Part shown: one piece after another, positions 37,736-49,079 of the stretch
Layout of the letters: every line of letters begins with the position of its first letter
How positions within the stretch are numbered: the first letter of the stretch is position 1
Assembly: GCF_018476525.1 (NCBI RefSeq)
Contig: NZ_JAHCST010000052.1
Location: 1 to 64,000, forward strand
Direction: 5' to 3'
Source: Acrocarpospora catenulata
Lineage (GTDB): Bacteria > Actinomycetota > Actinomycetes > Streptosporangiales > Streptosporangiaceae
Length of the DNA: 64,000 nucleotides
Program-made: the position numbers and the translations under genes
The notes under the pieces: model-generated
What the model saw: the letters and a program-made list of their open reading frames with translations, nothing else
The model's database searches: none
What the model was told of the DNA's origin: nothing

Positions 37736-40700
37736 CGGAGCACCTCCGTGTCCAGCAGGTGCGCCGCCTCCGTCTCGGAGAGACCGGAGAGCTGCTCGAT
37801 CAGCAGGCCCTCCACCGCGTCGGCCAGTCCGGCGACGGTCGGCCGGTCGAACACCGTGCGGATCGGCACCTCCACGTCGAGCGCGTTGCGCAGCAGCGCC
37901 GCCACCCGGGTGGCGAGCAGCGAGTGGCCGCCGAGGGCGAAGAAGTCGTCGAGCGCGCCGACGCTTCCCGGGTCGAGGCCGAGCACGTCGGTCCAGACTC
38001 CGGCGACCAGCGTCTCCGCGTCGGTGCGGGGGTGGACGAACTCGGCGGCGGGCACGGGGTCGGGCGCGGGCAGCGCCGCCAGGTCCACCTTGCCGGTGAT
38101 GGTGAGCGGCAGGGCCTCCAACGGCACCCAGGCCGTGGGCACCAGGTGCGGCGGCAGGGTGGCCGACAGGCGCCGACGCAGGTCGTCCGGGTCGGCGGTG
38201 CCTGTCAGGTACGCCACCAGCCGGTCGCCGTCGGCGGTCACCACCGCCTGGCGCACCCGGGGGTCGGCCAGCAGGGCCGCTTCTACCTCTCCCGGTTCGA
38301 CCCGGAAGCCGCGCACCTTGACCTGACCGTCCAGGCGGCCCAGGAATTCGAGCGTCCCGTCGGACCGTCGACGTACCCGGTCACCGGTCCGGTAGAGCCG
38401 GGAGCCCGGCGGGCCGTCCGGGTCGGGGATGAACCGCTGCGCGGTCAGCGCCGGGCTGCCGAGGTAGCCGCGGGCCAGCCCGGCCCCGCCCAGGCACAGC
38501 TCGCCGGGGATGCCGGGGGGCACCGGCTCGCCGTACGGGCCGAGGATGTGCGCGGTCGCGCCGCCGATGGGCCGTCCGATGGCCGGTCGGCGGCCAGTGT
38601 CCGCCGCGCCGAGTGTGGCGGCCGTGGCGATGATGGTCGCCTCCGTCGGGCCATAGGTGTTGACCAGCGGTATCCGGTCGCCGAAGCGGTCCCGCCAGCG
38701 GGCCACGGCGGCGGCGTGCGCCTGCTCGCCGCCGATGATCACCAGTCGCAGCCGCTCCGGCCAGGTCAGGTCATCGAGCGACTCGGTGAGCCGGTGCCAG
38801 TAGGCGGTCGGCAGGTCGAGCACGGTGACCTGCCGACCGGCGGGTGCGCGGAGCACGTCCGGCAGGGTCGCGGCCCCCTCGGGCAGCAGCAGCACCGCCG
38901 CCCCGGCCGTCAGCGCCGGGTACAGCTCCTCGGCGTGGGTGTCGAAGCTGAGCGAGGCGAACTGGACGACCCTGTCCGCAGGGCCGATGCCGTACGCCTC
39001 CCGCATCCAGCGCACCCGCCCGGCCAGGGTGCCATGCTCGACCAGCACCCCCTTGGGACGGCCCGTCGAGCCGGAGGTGTAGATCACGTACGCCGGGTCG
39101 CCGGGCGCGGGCCACGCGACGCCGTCATCACTCTCGCCCGGCTCGACCGGGGTGGTGAGAAGAGGAGTCCCCGACGGCAGCCGCTGGGCGTGGGACTGGT
39201 CGGCCACGACCAGGCGGGCACCGCTGTCGGCGATCAGGAAGGCGAGGCGTTCGTCCGGATAATCCGGATCGAGCGGCAGATACGCGGCCCCGGCCCGCCA
39301 CACGGCCAGCAGCGCGACCACCGCCTCGACCGAGCGACCGAGACAGACGCCGACGACCGCGCCGGACCCGACCCCGTGCCCCCGCAGCACAGTGGCCAGC
39401 CGCGCCGCCCTGGTGTCCAGTTCCCCGTAGGTCACCCGCTCGTCGCCGCAGACCAGCGCCGTGGCGTCGGGAGCCATGGCCGCCGCCCCGGCCAGCAGCG
39501 CGGGGACCGTCTCTATGACCTCAAGGGAAGCCTCGGGCGTACGCCACGCCGCCAGGGCCGCCTCGTCGGCGGGGGTCAGCATCGGCAGGCGGGAGACACG
39601 GGTGGCGGGAGCCTCGGCGATGCCGCTCAGCAGCGCGGCGAACCGGTCGGCGAGGGCCTCGACGGTCGCGGCGTGGAACAGCGTGGCGTCGTAGCCGAGC
39701 ACGGCCAGCAGGCCGTCGTCCTTGCGCCAGGTCTCCAGGGCCAGATCGAACTTGGCCTGCCGGTAACCGCCGTCGAACAGCTCCACCGCCAGATCGCCGA
39801 CCCGCTCGGGCGGCTCGCCGTCCCCGGCCTGGCTGTGCAGGATCACCATGGTCGACAGCAGCGGGTTGTGCTGGACGTCCCTGGGCACGCCCAACTGCCC
39901 GACCAGCCGCTCGAACGGGACGGTGCGGTGCGCGTGCGCCTCCAGCACGCTGCGGCGGGTGGCGTCCAGCAGGTCGGCGAAGGCCGGATCCCCGGTGAGG
40001 TCGCCGCGCAGCACCAGGGTGTCGGTGAGGTAGCCGACGACCGGTTCCAGCTCGACCCGGTCGCGGACCGCCCACGGCGTGCCGACCAGGATGTCCTCCT
40101 GCCCGCTGTGCCTGGCCAGCAGCACCTGGTACGCGGCGACCAGCACCATGAACAGGGACGCGCCGTGCTCCTGCGCCAGCCGTTCCAGCCGGGCGACGAC
40201 CCGCTCGGGGATGGGGAACGGGTGGAAGGCCCCCTCGGGCCGTGGCCCCCTGGGCAGGTCGGCGGGCAGCTCCGGCACGGGCGGTTCGGCGAGGCGGCGC
40301 CGCCAGTAGTCCAGCGCCTGGTCGGCGTCCTGGCCCGACTCGCGTTCCCGCTGCCACAGCGCGACGTCGCCGTACTGGACCGGCAGCGCGGGCAGGATGG
40401 CCGGGCGGCCCGCGACCCCCGCCTCGTAGAGGGCGAACAGGTCGTCCAGCAGGACGCCGAGGGACCAGCCGTCGGCGATGATGTGGTGCAGCACGAAGCA
40501 GAGCACGTGCTCGTCCGGGCCGAGCGCGAGCAGGCTGACCCGCAGCGGCGGCGACCCGGCCAGGTCGAACGGCGCGTTGGTCCGCGCGGCGACCAGGCGC
40601 CGCGCCCGCTCCTCGGCGTCGGCGTACGCGGTGAGGTCGAGCCGTTCGACGGGAACCGGTCCCGCCGGGTGGATGACCATCACCGGTTCGCCCTCGGCGC

Positions 40701-43700
40701 CGTCGGCGAAGGAGGTCCGCAGGCTCTCGTGCCGGGCCACCACGGCGGTCAGGGCGGCGTCGAGCGCGCCCTTGTTCAGCGGGCCGCGTAACCGCAGCAC
40801 CAGGTACATGTTGTAGGAGGCGTCCTCGGGATCGAAGCGCTGGAGGAACCACAGCCGCTGCTGCGCGGGCGACAGCGGCGGGTTCACTCCGGCCGGTCGG
40901 GGCCGTACGCCTTCCGGCCCGGCCGCCGAAGGGCTCAGGCCGGTGATCTCCCGGGCGACCCCGGCGAGGGTGGGGTTGTCGAAGACGGCGTCCAGAGACA
41001 CCTCGAAGCCCAGGCGTTCCCTGATCCGCGCGGTGATCTGGGTGATGGTGAGCGAGTCCCCGCCGAGGTCGAACAGATCGTCGTCGTCGCCGAACTCCTC
41101 GAGTTCCAGGACCTCCCGCCAGATCAGCCGGAGCTCCCCGGTGAGTCCGGCGTCGCCGGTCGCCGAGGGAGGGGCGGGGGCGGCAGCCGGTTCCGGCAGG
41201 GCCGCGCGGTCGAGTTTGCCGACGGGGTTCAGCGGGAGGGCGTCGAGCGTGACGTACGCGCCGGGCAGCATCGGCCGGGGCAGGGTCCTGGACAGGTGGG
41301 CGGTGAGCGCGCCGGGCTCGGGATCCGCGCCGGGGACCGGCACGAGGTAGGCGACCAGGCGGGCCTCCTCGGCTCCGGTGACCACCACGGCCGCCTCGGC
41401 GACCTCGGGGTGGTCGAGCAGCCGGGACTCGATCTCGCCGAGTTCGATCCGGTGGCCGAGCAGCTTGACCTGGCCGTCCTGGCGGCCGAGGAACTCCAGC
41501 TCGCCGTCCGGGCGGTGGCGGGCCAGGTCGCCGGTCCGGTACAGCCGCGCCCCCGGCGGCCCGAACGGGTCGGGCACGAACCGCTCGGCCGTGCGGGCCG
41601 GTCTGTCCCGGTAGCCGCGGGCCACCCCTGCCCCGCCGACGCACAGTTCACCGGCCACGCCGACGGGCACCGGGCGCAGCGCCGCGTCGAGCAGATACAC
41701 CTGGGTGTTGGCGATCGGGCGGCCGATGGTGACGGTCTCCGCCGGCTCGCCGAGGGTGCTCCAGATGGTCGTCTCGGTCGGGCCGTACACGTTGACGACC
41801 CGGTCGAACCGGGACCGCAGTTCGCCCGCGAGCCGGGCCGGCAACGCCTCCCCGCCGGTCAGCGCGGTCGCCCCGGCGATGCCGCCCGGCAGCAGCAGCC
41901 GCCACACCGACGGGGTGGCCTGCACGTAGCCGACGCCCTGCTCGGCGACCAGCCGGGCCAGCGCCTCGGGGCGGCGCACCGCGCCGTGCGGGGCGACGAC
42001 CACCCTGCCGCCGGTGACCAGCGGCAGGAAGAGCTCCAGGGCGCTGATGTCGAACGCGGGCGAGGTGAGGGCGAGCCAGCTGTCCCCAGGCTCCGAGCCG
42101 AGCCGGTCGCGCATCGAGAGCAGCAGGTTGGCCAGGTTGCGGTGCTCGACTTCGACGCCCTTCGGGCGGCCGGTGGAGCCCGAGGTGTAGATCACGTAGG
42201 CGAGTTCCTCCGGGGCCGCCGGATCCACCTCTTCCAGCGGCAGGTCGGGCTCCACCTCTCCCAGGAGGAGAACCGGTCCCGGCAGGTCACAGGGCGTGTC
42301 CGAGAGCAGCAGCCGTGGCCGGGCGTCCGACATGATCATGTTGAGGCGTTCCACCGGATGGTCCGGATCCAGCGGCAGGTACGCGGCGCCGGCCTTATGC
42401 ACCGCGAGCAGGGCGACCGGCAGGTTCTCCGATCGCGGCAGGAGCACCGCGACCACGTCGCCGCGGCGCACTCCGGCCCGCCGCAGCCGCCGGGCCAGCC
42501 GGTCGGCCGCCGCGTCCAGTTCGGCGTAAGTGAGTGAACGGCACTCGCAGGTCACGGCGACCGCGCCCGGACGGGCCCGCACCTGTTCCGCGAACAGGCC
42601 GGGCAGCGTCGCGTCCTCGGGGTAGGCCACCGTGGTGGCGTTCCACTCGACCAGCGAGCGCGTCCGCTCGGCCGGGGAGACGACGTCCAGCTCGGCCAGG
42701 CGTACGCCGGGGTCGGCGGCGGCGTGGCGGAGCAGCGCGCGCAGGCCGTCGCGGAAGCTCTCGACGGTGGCCAGGTCGAGGGCGGCGGGGTTGAACCGCA
42801 GGCAGGTGGCGAGACCGTCGGGGCCGTCCACGAACTGCAGGTGCAGGGCGTTCCGCACGCCCCCGCCGAACATCGTCCAGTCCACGGACAGGCCGAGACC
42901 GGGGAACTCCGGCTCGGCGCCCCGCCTGCGGTAGCTGATCGACACGGGGGCCACGGCGGCGCGCGGTCCGCTGCCGAGCGCGCGGGCGAACGGCACTTCC
43001 CGGTAGGCGTACAGGTCGCGCAGGTCGCTCCGGACGGCCCGGACGAACTCGTGGAAGCGCTGCCCGGGCTCCGGCCGCGCCACGGCGGGCAGCTCGTTGA
43101 CGAACGGGCCGATGTGATCGCGGGTCGCGGGTGCGCGCGTGGTCACGTCGATCATGACGGTCGGGTGCTCCCCGCCGTACCGGAAAAGCAGCGCCTGCAC
43201 GGCGGCGAGCAGCGTCTCGAAGGTCGTCGCGCCGGCCGCCTCCGCCACCTCGGCGGCGGCGCGGCCCAGCTCGGCGTCCACGCCGCCGCCGACCTGCGCA
43301 CCGGGGCCGTACCGCCCGGCCGTGCGCCGCTGTCCCGGTAGCACGAGCTCGGCGGGCTCGGTCCGGCGTCCCGCCCAGAACTCGCGCGCGGCGGGCAGCG
43401 CGGCCCGCACCCGCTCCCGCTCGGCGCGGGCGGCGTCGGCGAAGGACAACGGCTCCCGGGGGTCGGTCCGCTCGGCGTAGTACCGGGCCAGGTCGCGGAC
43501 CAGGATGTCCTTGGACATGCCGTCGAAGACGAGATGGTGGGCGACGAACAGCAACAGGTGCCGTCGCCAGCCCGCCGGCACCAGGACGAACCTGGCCAGC
43601 GGCCCCTTCTCCAGATCGAAGGGGCGGGCGGTCTCCTCGGCGACGAGCCGGTCGAGGGCCCGCGGCGTGGGGTCGGGCAGGTCGGCGACGGTGACCGGCG

Positions 43701-43935
43701 GCGCGGCCGCCTCGGCTAAGTGGAGCCCGTCGCCGTCCTCCGCGACGGTGGCGGCGAGCACCGGGTGCCTGGCCACCACGCCGTCGCACGCCGCCAGCAG
43801 CGCGGGCACGTCGAGGTCGCCGTCGAACCACAGGGCGAGCGGCATGTGGTACGCCGCGCCGGCGCCCAGCCGCTCGCTGATCCAGATGCCCTGCTGGGCG
43901 AAGGAAGCCGCGATGCTTTCCTGCAGGTGGGTCAT
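37732..43935 (-). CDS. Non-ribosomal peptide synthetase C-A-T-C-A-T
   Basis: 2067 aa. Module 1: C (about 1-430, AHHLVFDGM), A (about 450-925), carrier Ser961 in LGGDSLTITQ. Module 2: C (about 1015-1450, LHHIIADGW), A (about 1475-1965), carrier Ser2005 in LGGHSLLATR. No epimerase or methyltransferase domain. By-eye pocket residues are D-I-L-Q-L-G-V-I-W-K for A1, nearly the glycine code DILQLGLIWK, and D-T-E-D-I-G-T-I-I-K for A2, which I cannot assign; two acidic residues hint at a basic side chain. The starting C domain implies an acyl starter. ATG at 43935; a longer open frame upstream overlaps the ligase gene and is not used. Confidence 0.94.
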
Positions 43936-43973
43936 GTGCGTTCTCTCTGTTCCGTACGCGGAGGCCGCCGGGA

Positions 43974-45467
43974 TCAGGGCGCCGGGGATGAGTCGGCCTG
44001 ATCGAGCAGGTCGAGCAGGCGCTGCTTCACCACTTTCCCGAGGTGGTTCTTGGGCAGTTCTGGGACCAACAGCAGCCGGCTCGGCATCTCGTGTCCCGCG
44101 AGCCGGTCCAGCAGGAAGGTCCGCAGGTCGGTGGCGGTGACCGGGTGGCGCGCGACGACGGCGGCGCCGGTGACCCGGCCGAGCACCGGATGGGGCAGGC
44201 CGACCACCGCCGCCTCGGCCACCGCGGGATGCTCGTACAGCGCGGCCTCCACCTGGAGCGTGGACACCTTGTGCGCGCCCGACTTGATGACGTCGCTCTC
44301 CCGGTCGACCAGGTACAGGTAGCCGTCCCGGTCGAGGTAGCCGAGGTCGCCCATGCGCACCCAGCCGTCCCTGAAGATGTGGTCGGTCAACCGCCGGTCG
44401 CCGTAGTACGCGCGGGTGCCCGCGGGGGAGCGGAGCCACACCTCGCCCGTCTCGCCGGTCGCGGCGGACCCGCCGCCGGCCGTGACGATCCTGAGGTCGC
44501 CTCCGGCCGTCGGGCGTCCGACGGAGGTGGGCCTGGCCGGATCAACGACCATCACGGTCTGCGCGGGGGCGGCCTCGGTCGAGGTGTAGTAGTTGACGAT
44601 CGTCGCCTTCGGGAACGCCTTCGCCATGCCCGCGGCGACGGCCGGTGGCAGGCTGGCCGCGGTGGAGCCGAGCAGCCGTACGCTCGACAGGTCGTACCGC
44701 TCGTGGACCTCCGCGTTGAGCAGCTGGATGGCCATCGCGGGCACCAGGAAGACCGTCCCTACCCGGTAGGTCACGATGAGCCGGGCGAAGCGGCCCGGCG
44801 TGAAGAGCGGCAGGGTCAACGCGGCCGGGCGGGAGTCCAGCGCGTTCACCAGCATCGTCTGGCCGGCGTTGGTCCCGATGGGGAAGGCGTGCAGGAAATG
44901 CCGCGAATGCGAGAGTTTGCGCCGCGGATTGGCGGCGGTCCCGTAGGCGAGGTTGGCGTGGGTGGCGCCCACGCCCTTGGCCCGGCCGGTCGTGCCGGAG
45001 GTGTAGATGATCTGCGCGAGCCGCTCGGGGGTGATCCTGCGCCGGACGGGGTTGTCGTCACCCGGGCCCAACTCGGCCAGGGTGGACCGCCAGCCACCCA
45101 CCTCGGGCGGGGCCGCGTCGGCACCGTGCAGGACCGCGGCCACGGAGCAGTCCAGCAGCGCGTGCCGCACCTCGGCGGGCGCCAGCCGATCCGACAGCGG
45201 CACGGCCACGCAGCCCGCGCGCAGGACGGCGCACCAGGCGACGGCGTAGTCGATCCAGTCACGCTCGCCGAACAGGAGTCCGACCCGGTCGCCGGGTGAC
45301 AGCCCGCGCTCGATCAGCGCGTGCGCGGTCGCGTTGGCGCGCCTGTCCCAGTCGCCGAACGAGATCTCCCCCACGTCGGCCACCACGATGGCCGGACTGT
45401 CGGACTGCTCCCTCGCACGGCCCGCGAGCAGGTCAGGAAGGGGGAGCCACAGATCAACACCCACCAC
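43974..45467 (-). CDS. Adenylate-forming acyl ligase of the NRPS cluster
   Basis: 497 aa, ANL superfamily. Motifs: IIYTSGTTGRAKGV (P-loop), NYYTSTEAAPA, GWVRMGDLGYLDRDGYLYLV and KNHLGKVVKQ (catalytic Lys). It resembles acyl-CoA ligases or free-standing carrier loaders. It has no fused carrier and probably loads an acyl or aryl group onto the discrete carrier protein or CoA to prime module 1. GTG at 45467, with GGAG upstream, is preferred; another GTG at 45533 would add 22 residues. First gene of the NRPS operon, 38 nt ahead of the next. Confidence 0.85.
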   Translation of the reverse strand: MVGVDLWLPLPDLLAGRAREQSDSPAIVVADVGEISFGDWDRRANATAHALIERGLSPGDRVGLLFGERDWIDYAVAWCAVLRAGCVAVPLSDRLAPAEVRHALLDCSVAAVLHGADAAPPEVGGWRSTLAELGPGDDNPVRRRITPERLAQIIYTSGTTGRAKGVGATHANLAYGTAANPRRKLSHSRHFLHAFPIGTNAGQTMLVNALDSRPAALTLPLFTPGRFARLIVTYRVGTVFLVPAMAIQLLNAEVHERYDLSSVRLLGSTAASLPPAVAAGMAKAFPKATIVNYYTSTEAAPAQTVMVVDPARPTSVGRPTAGGDLRIVTAGGGSAATGETGEVWLRSPAGTRAYYGDRRLTDHIFRDGWVRMGDLGYLDRDGYLYLVDRESDVIKSGAHKVSTLQVEAALYEHPAVAEAAVVGLPHPVLGRVTGAAVVARHPVTATDLRTFLLDRLAGHEMPSRLLLVPELPKNHLGKVVKQRLLDLLDQADSSPAP

Positions 45468-45710
45468 ATCACTCCGAAATATTTCGGGACGCGAGACCAA
45501 CGTTTCGGCCTCCGCGCTCTGTGCCGTGGGCACGGAAAGGCCAGGTTGCTCTGATTTGGAGCACCCCGGAACGTCTCGTATAGGGCAGGATAGGCAACCG
45601 GGCCACGAAGGAACAGAGAAACTTTGGAAGTGTGATCAGAAAACTTTCGGGCCGTCGAGGCATGGCTGGACCCGTGATCGACCTGTAGCGCCCGCGGGGG
45701 ACTCCAGGGA

Positions 45711-48089
45711 TCAGGAAGAGGCCGTCACCGAGGCGATCTCGTTTAACGGGAACTCCAGGTAATCCCCGGCCTCCTCACACCAGGCGTCCAGCACGCCGCT
45801 GTGCAGCTCCCCATGGCTGACCGTCGCGGTCACCCCGTCGGAGAGCGTGATCAGCGCCCGTACCCCGCGATCCACCACGAACCCGAGCAGCGACTGCTCC
45901 GCGGTCGGCAGCCGGGTCGCCAGCCGCCCGATCAGCGCCCAGGTCTGCCCGTTCTGCCGGGCCTCCTCCCGGCTGGTGATCAGCCGCTTGGCGTGCTCGT
46001 GCGGATCCGGCGGCGGCTCGGTCAGCGGCGGCATCGGGTCCAGTTGGGCCACCCGGCCGCCGGGCAGCAGGATCAGCCGCCCGCTCTGCGGCTCCCGCCG
46101 GATCTCGATCTCGCCGGTGTCGTTGACCGGGACCGGGGCGTACCCGGCCTCGCGCAGCGCCGCCAGGGTGCGCTCGGCGGTGGCCGCGCTGGCCAGCACC
46201 GAGGAGGCCAGCAGCCGCAGCCCCAGCTTGGCCAGCCGCCGGTGCGCGGCGATCTCGGCCAGCAGGGCGGGATCGTTGCCCTGGATGATGCAGCCGACCG
46301 TGGTCACCGTGACCTCGCCGTGCCGGCGCGCGACGTCCCTGATCAGGTAGGTCAGCGGCTGCGGCAGGGTGCCCACCTGGGCCAGCTGGTCCAGCAGCGC
46401 CTCCGCGCCGGCCCCGGCGTCCAGCGCCCGCCGCACGCTGGCCGGGCTGAACCGCCAGACCGAGGCAGCGCCCTTGGACTCCCGGTCGGCCACCCGGTCG
46501 AGCAGCGAGGCCAGCTCGGCGGCCGGAGGGCCGGTCACCACGGCGGTCAGGTCGGCGCCGAACAGCGCGGTGCGCTGCGCGCTGGCCAGGGCCCGGGTGG
46601 AGCGCTCGGCCAGCACCGGGTCGTACTCCACCTCGGGTACGGTCTCGTCGCTCTCCGCCCCTGCCCCCGAGCCGAGAGCGGCCAGCGCGCGGCCCAGGTC
46701 GGTGAGGGAGTCGTAGGCGGCCAGACCGAGCAGCCGGGCCTCCTCCAGGATGCCGGCCGCGCACTCGGCCAGCAGCTCCCGGTCCAGCAGCGGCGCCCGC
46801 CAGTGCACCGACTGCACCAGCTCCTGGAGGGTGGCGAAGGCCTGCCCCTCCGGCACCTCGGTGAGCGCGCCGAGCACCGCCCACCGGATCCGGGCGATGG
46901 TCTCCCCGGCCGGATCGTCGCCGAGCACCGCCGGGTAGCGGCCCTCGGCCCGGCGCAGCGACGAGCGCTCCATCCGCCACCAGGCCGCCAGCAGCGTACG
47001 CAGCCGGGCCGGGGCGTCCTCAAGCCGCCAGGCGTCGAACCGGTCGGTGGGCACCAGGCCCCCGGCGCCCTCGTCCAGCGCCACCAGCCGGGCGACCGCG
47101 GCCACCTCCAGCAGCAGCCGGGTCTCCTCCTCCGAGCAGCCGGTCTCCTTGGCCACCCGGCGCACCTCGCGCACCCCGACCCCGCCGTTCTTCAGCAGCG
47201 GCAGCGGCGTCTTGTCGGTGTTCTCCAGCAGCGCGGTGGCCCGGTCGAGCACGTGCGGAGCGGCCAGGCACATGGCGTAGTCGACCGCGCCGGCGTCCAC
47301 CTCGATGGTGGCCAGATCCGGCGGGTACGGGGTGAACGGCCCGTGGTACTCGGGACCGCGCAGCGCCAGCGCCACCTCGCGGGGCATCTCGGCCACATCC
47401 CACTGGGTGCGGAAGAGCAGTCCCCGGTCGGCGGCCCACTTCTCGGGGGTGCCCGGGTTCAGGAAGCGGTTGCCGTCCACACTGCGGACCGGGCCGTCCC
47501 AGGCGAAGTCGTCGAGGACGCCGACCGTGCCGTCCGGCGCGTCCTCGATCAGCTCGGTCAGCCGCTCGGGGTCGCTGAGCAGGGCGGTCGCCCGGGCCAC
47601 CATCTGGCGCTTGCCGCCCTGCGGGGCCAGCCCCAGGGTGCGGCAGATGCGGCGCAGGCCCTCGGTGTTCAGCATCCAGGAGTCGAGGTAGGTGGCGAGC
47701 GGCTCGCCGAGGCCGCAGGGCGCCGTCCACCAGCGGGCCACCGCCTCGGCCAGGTGGATGCGGCCGTCCAGGCCGGGCCAGGCCAGCGCGCAGTCGTACA
47801 GGCGCTCCAGCCAGGGCAGCACCTCGGAGGTGCTCACCCCGAGGAAGCGGGCCAGCTCGTCCTCGGTCGGGCGGCCGCCGATGACCAGGCAGGCCTGCAG
47901 GAGCTCCAGCGGCGGCAGCGGCAGGCCGCGCATGACCTCCATGACGGCGAAGGTGTTGCCCAGGCGGTGGGCGAGCGCGTCCAGCCGGCGGGGCCAGGGC
48001 GCGGCGATGGCGTCCGGGCGGTTGGCCAGGACGCGGGCGAGTCGATCTTCGTCGAGAGTTGTCAGCCAGGCGATTAGGTGATCGTCCAT
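45711..48089 (-). CDS. Helicase-associated (Helicase_C_3-type) protein, 792 aa
   Basis: Large conserved actinobacterial protein with a C-terminal helicase-C-like domain (VTVTTVGCIIQGNDPALLAE, then LLASSVLASAATAERTLAAL) but no Walker A/DEAD motifs. The N-terminal part (LARFLGVSTSEVLPWLERLY) looks like a string of winged-helix elements. From memory it matches the mycobacterial Rv0862c type, often encoded beside the XPB helicase; no XPB gene is in this window. A role with DNA repair or transcription machinery is inferred only from that family. ATG at 48089 is the start of family similarity; the frame is open further upstream. Confidence 0.75.
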   Translation of the reverse strand: MDDHLIAWLTTLDEDRLARVLANRPDAIAAPWPRRLDALAHRLGNTFAVMEVMRGLPLPPLELLQACLVIGGRPTEDELARFLGVSTSEVLPWLERLYDCALAWPGLDGRIHLAEAVARWWTAPCGLGEPLATYLDSWMLNTEGLRRICRTLGLAPQGGKRQMVARATALLSDPERLTELIEDAPDGTVGVLDDFAWDGPVRSVDGNRFLNPGTPEKWAADRGLLFRTQWDVAEMPREVALALRGPEYHGPFTPYPPDLATIEVDAGAVDYAMCLAAPHVLDRATALLENTDKTPLPLLKNGGVGVREVRRVAKETGCSEEETRLLLEVAAVARLVALDEGAGGLVPTDRFDAWRLEDAPARLRTLLAAWWRMERSSLRRAEGRYPAVLGDDPAGETIARIRWAVLGALTEVPEGQAFATLQELVQSVHWRAPLLDRELLAECAAGILEEARLLGLAAYDSLTDLGRALAALGSGAGAESDETVPEVEYDPVLAERSTRALASAQRTALFGADLTAVVTGPPAAELASLLDRVADRESKGAASVWRFSPASVRRALDAGAGAEALLDQLAQVGTLPQPLTYLIRDVARRHGEVTVTTVGCIIQGNDPALLAEIAAHRRLAKLGLRLLASSVLASAATAERTLAALREAGYAPVPVNDTGEIEIRREPQSGRLILLPGGRVAQLDPMPPLTEPPPDPHEHAKRLITSREEARQNGQTWALIGRLATRLPTAEQSLLGFVVDRGVRALITLSDGVTATVSHGELHSGVLDAWCEEAGDYLEFPLNEIASVTASS

Positions 48090-48417
48090 CACAGATCTCT
48101 CAGGCCATCGGGAAGCCGCGGTGGTGACGCACGCGAGATCAAGATATTCTGCGCAGTTCGCTCCGAAAAGGTCATTCTCCTGTTCTCCCGCTCCGCAGCC
48201 GCAGCGTGCTCGACTCCACCTCAGCACACCGGAACGCGATCGGAAGGAAATCCCGGATATACGGCCGGGATTTCCGGTCAGCGGATTCCCATACGTCACA
48301 CCCGTCGCAATTGATCGCCTCGCGGCTCCGAAGCGCCCCGGAAACGTCATCGGCCGGAGGATGCCCCCGTGCGGTCCGGGCCGCACGGAGGCACCCCCCG
48401 GCCGACGAAGCTGTGGA
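48090..48417. other. Intergenic region without recognised gene
   Basis: 328 nt between two minus-strand genes. It should contain the promoter of the helicase-associated gene. It has a moderately AT-rich centre (about 48130-48310). No RNA gene, strong hairpin or clear promoter was recognised. Confidence 0.4.
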
Positions 48418-48978
48418 TCAGGCGGCGAGCACCGCCCAGACGGTCTTGCCGCCCGGAGTGAGCGGGCACCAGCCCCAGCGCACGCTGAGCGACTCCACGA
48501 TGTGCAGCCCGAGGCCACCCGGTTCGAAGGGGGAGGGGTCGCGGAGCACCGGTGCGGCCGAGCCGGGGTCGGTGAGCCCGCACGTCACCAGCGGCCCCCG
48601 GCGGATCATGGAGAGCCCGATCAGCTCCCGGCGGCGGGGCGCGCCCAGGGCCAGGCCGTGCCGGAGCGCGTTGGTGGCGAGTTCGGAGACCACCAGCTCC
48701 ATGCTCTCGCCGAGTTCGGCGAGGCCCCAGCCGGCCAGTGTGCCGATGGCGAAACTGCGGGCAGAATGCACGGAATCCGCGCGTGGGGGTAGCAGGAAGG
48801 TGGCACTGGCCGTGCACGCGGCGTTCTGGGCGGGCCGGGCGGTGAGCAGATCCCTCGCGGGCTCGGGCCACCAACCCACGGGAGGCCACCAGTCATGGGT
48901 GGACCACTGGAGGGTGGAGTGCACGGGATCATGATGGTGCAAGCTCCCGTGCACATGCAATAGCGAATGCACGTGCAT
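48418..48978 (-). CDS. ATP-binding regulator of the anti-sigma/HATPase_c_2 type
   Basis: 186 aa. The GHKL ATPase fold occupies about residues 65-185: SARSFAIGTLAGWGLAEL, ELVVSELATNALRHG (N-box), CGLTDPGSAAP and GGLGLHIVESLSVRWGW (glycine motif). The first 60 residues are rich in His, Trp and Pro and do not resemble the family, so the start is uncertain. The ATG at 48978 lies inside a perfect 12-bp palindrome. The gene is divergent from the XRE/DUF5753 gene at 49080, mirroring the ATPase-XRE arrangement at 22342-23829. Confidence 0.8.
   Translation of the reverse strand: MHVHSLLHVHGSLHHHDPVHSTLQWSTHDWWPPVGWWPEPARDLLTARPAQNAACTASATFLLPPRADSVHSARSFAIGTLAGWGLAELGESMELVVSELATNALRHGLALGAPRRRELIGLSMIRRGPLVTCGLTDPGSAAPVLRDPSPFEPGGLGLHIVESLSVRWGWCPLTPGGKTVWAVLAA
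48967..48978. promoter_or_regulatory. Perfect palindrome ATGCACGTGCAT in a divergent promoter region
   Basis: 12-bp perfect palindrome between the divergent ATPase and XRE genes. Further GTGCAC elements lie at about 48921 and 48951 on the same side. Repeated GTGCAC elements suggest an operator, perhaps for the adjoining XRE protein. It also coincides with the putative ATPase start codon. Confidence 0.35.
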
Positions 48979-49079
48979 ATGGCCCCGGCACGCGCTACGG
49001 TTACTTCTAAACGACCCTGGGATGAAGGGGGCGATCTTTGACAGACTGTGAGTCAGTCCACTTACCGGAGGAATGACAC

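Noticed and set aside
43936-44439. N-terminal extension of the C-A-T-C-A-T synthetase
   Set aside because: It overlaps the ligase coding sequence in another frame; condensation-domain similarity starts at the ATG at 43935.
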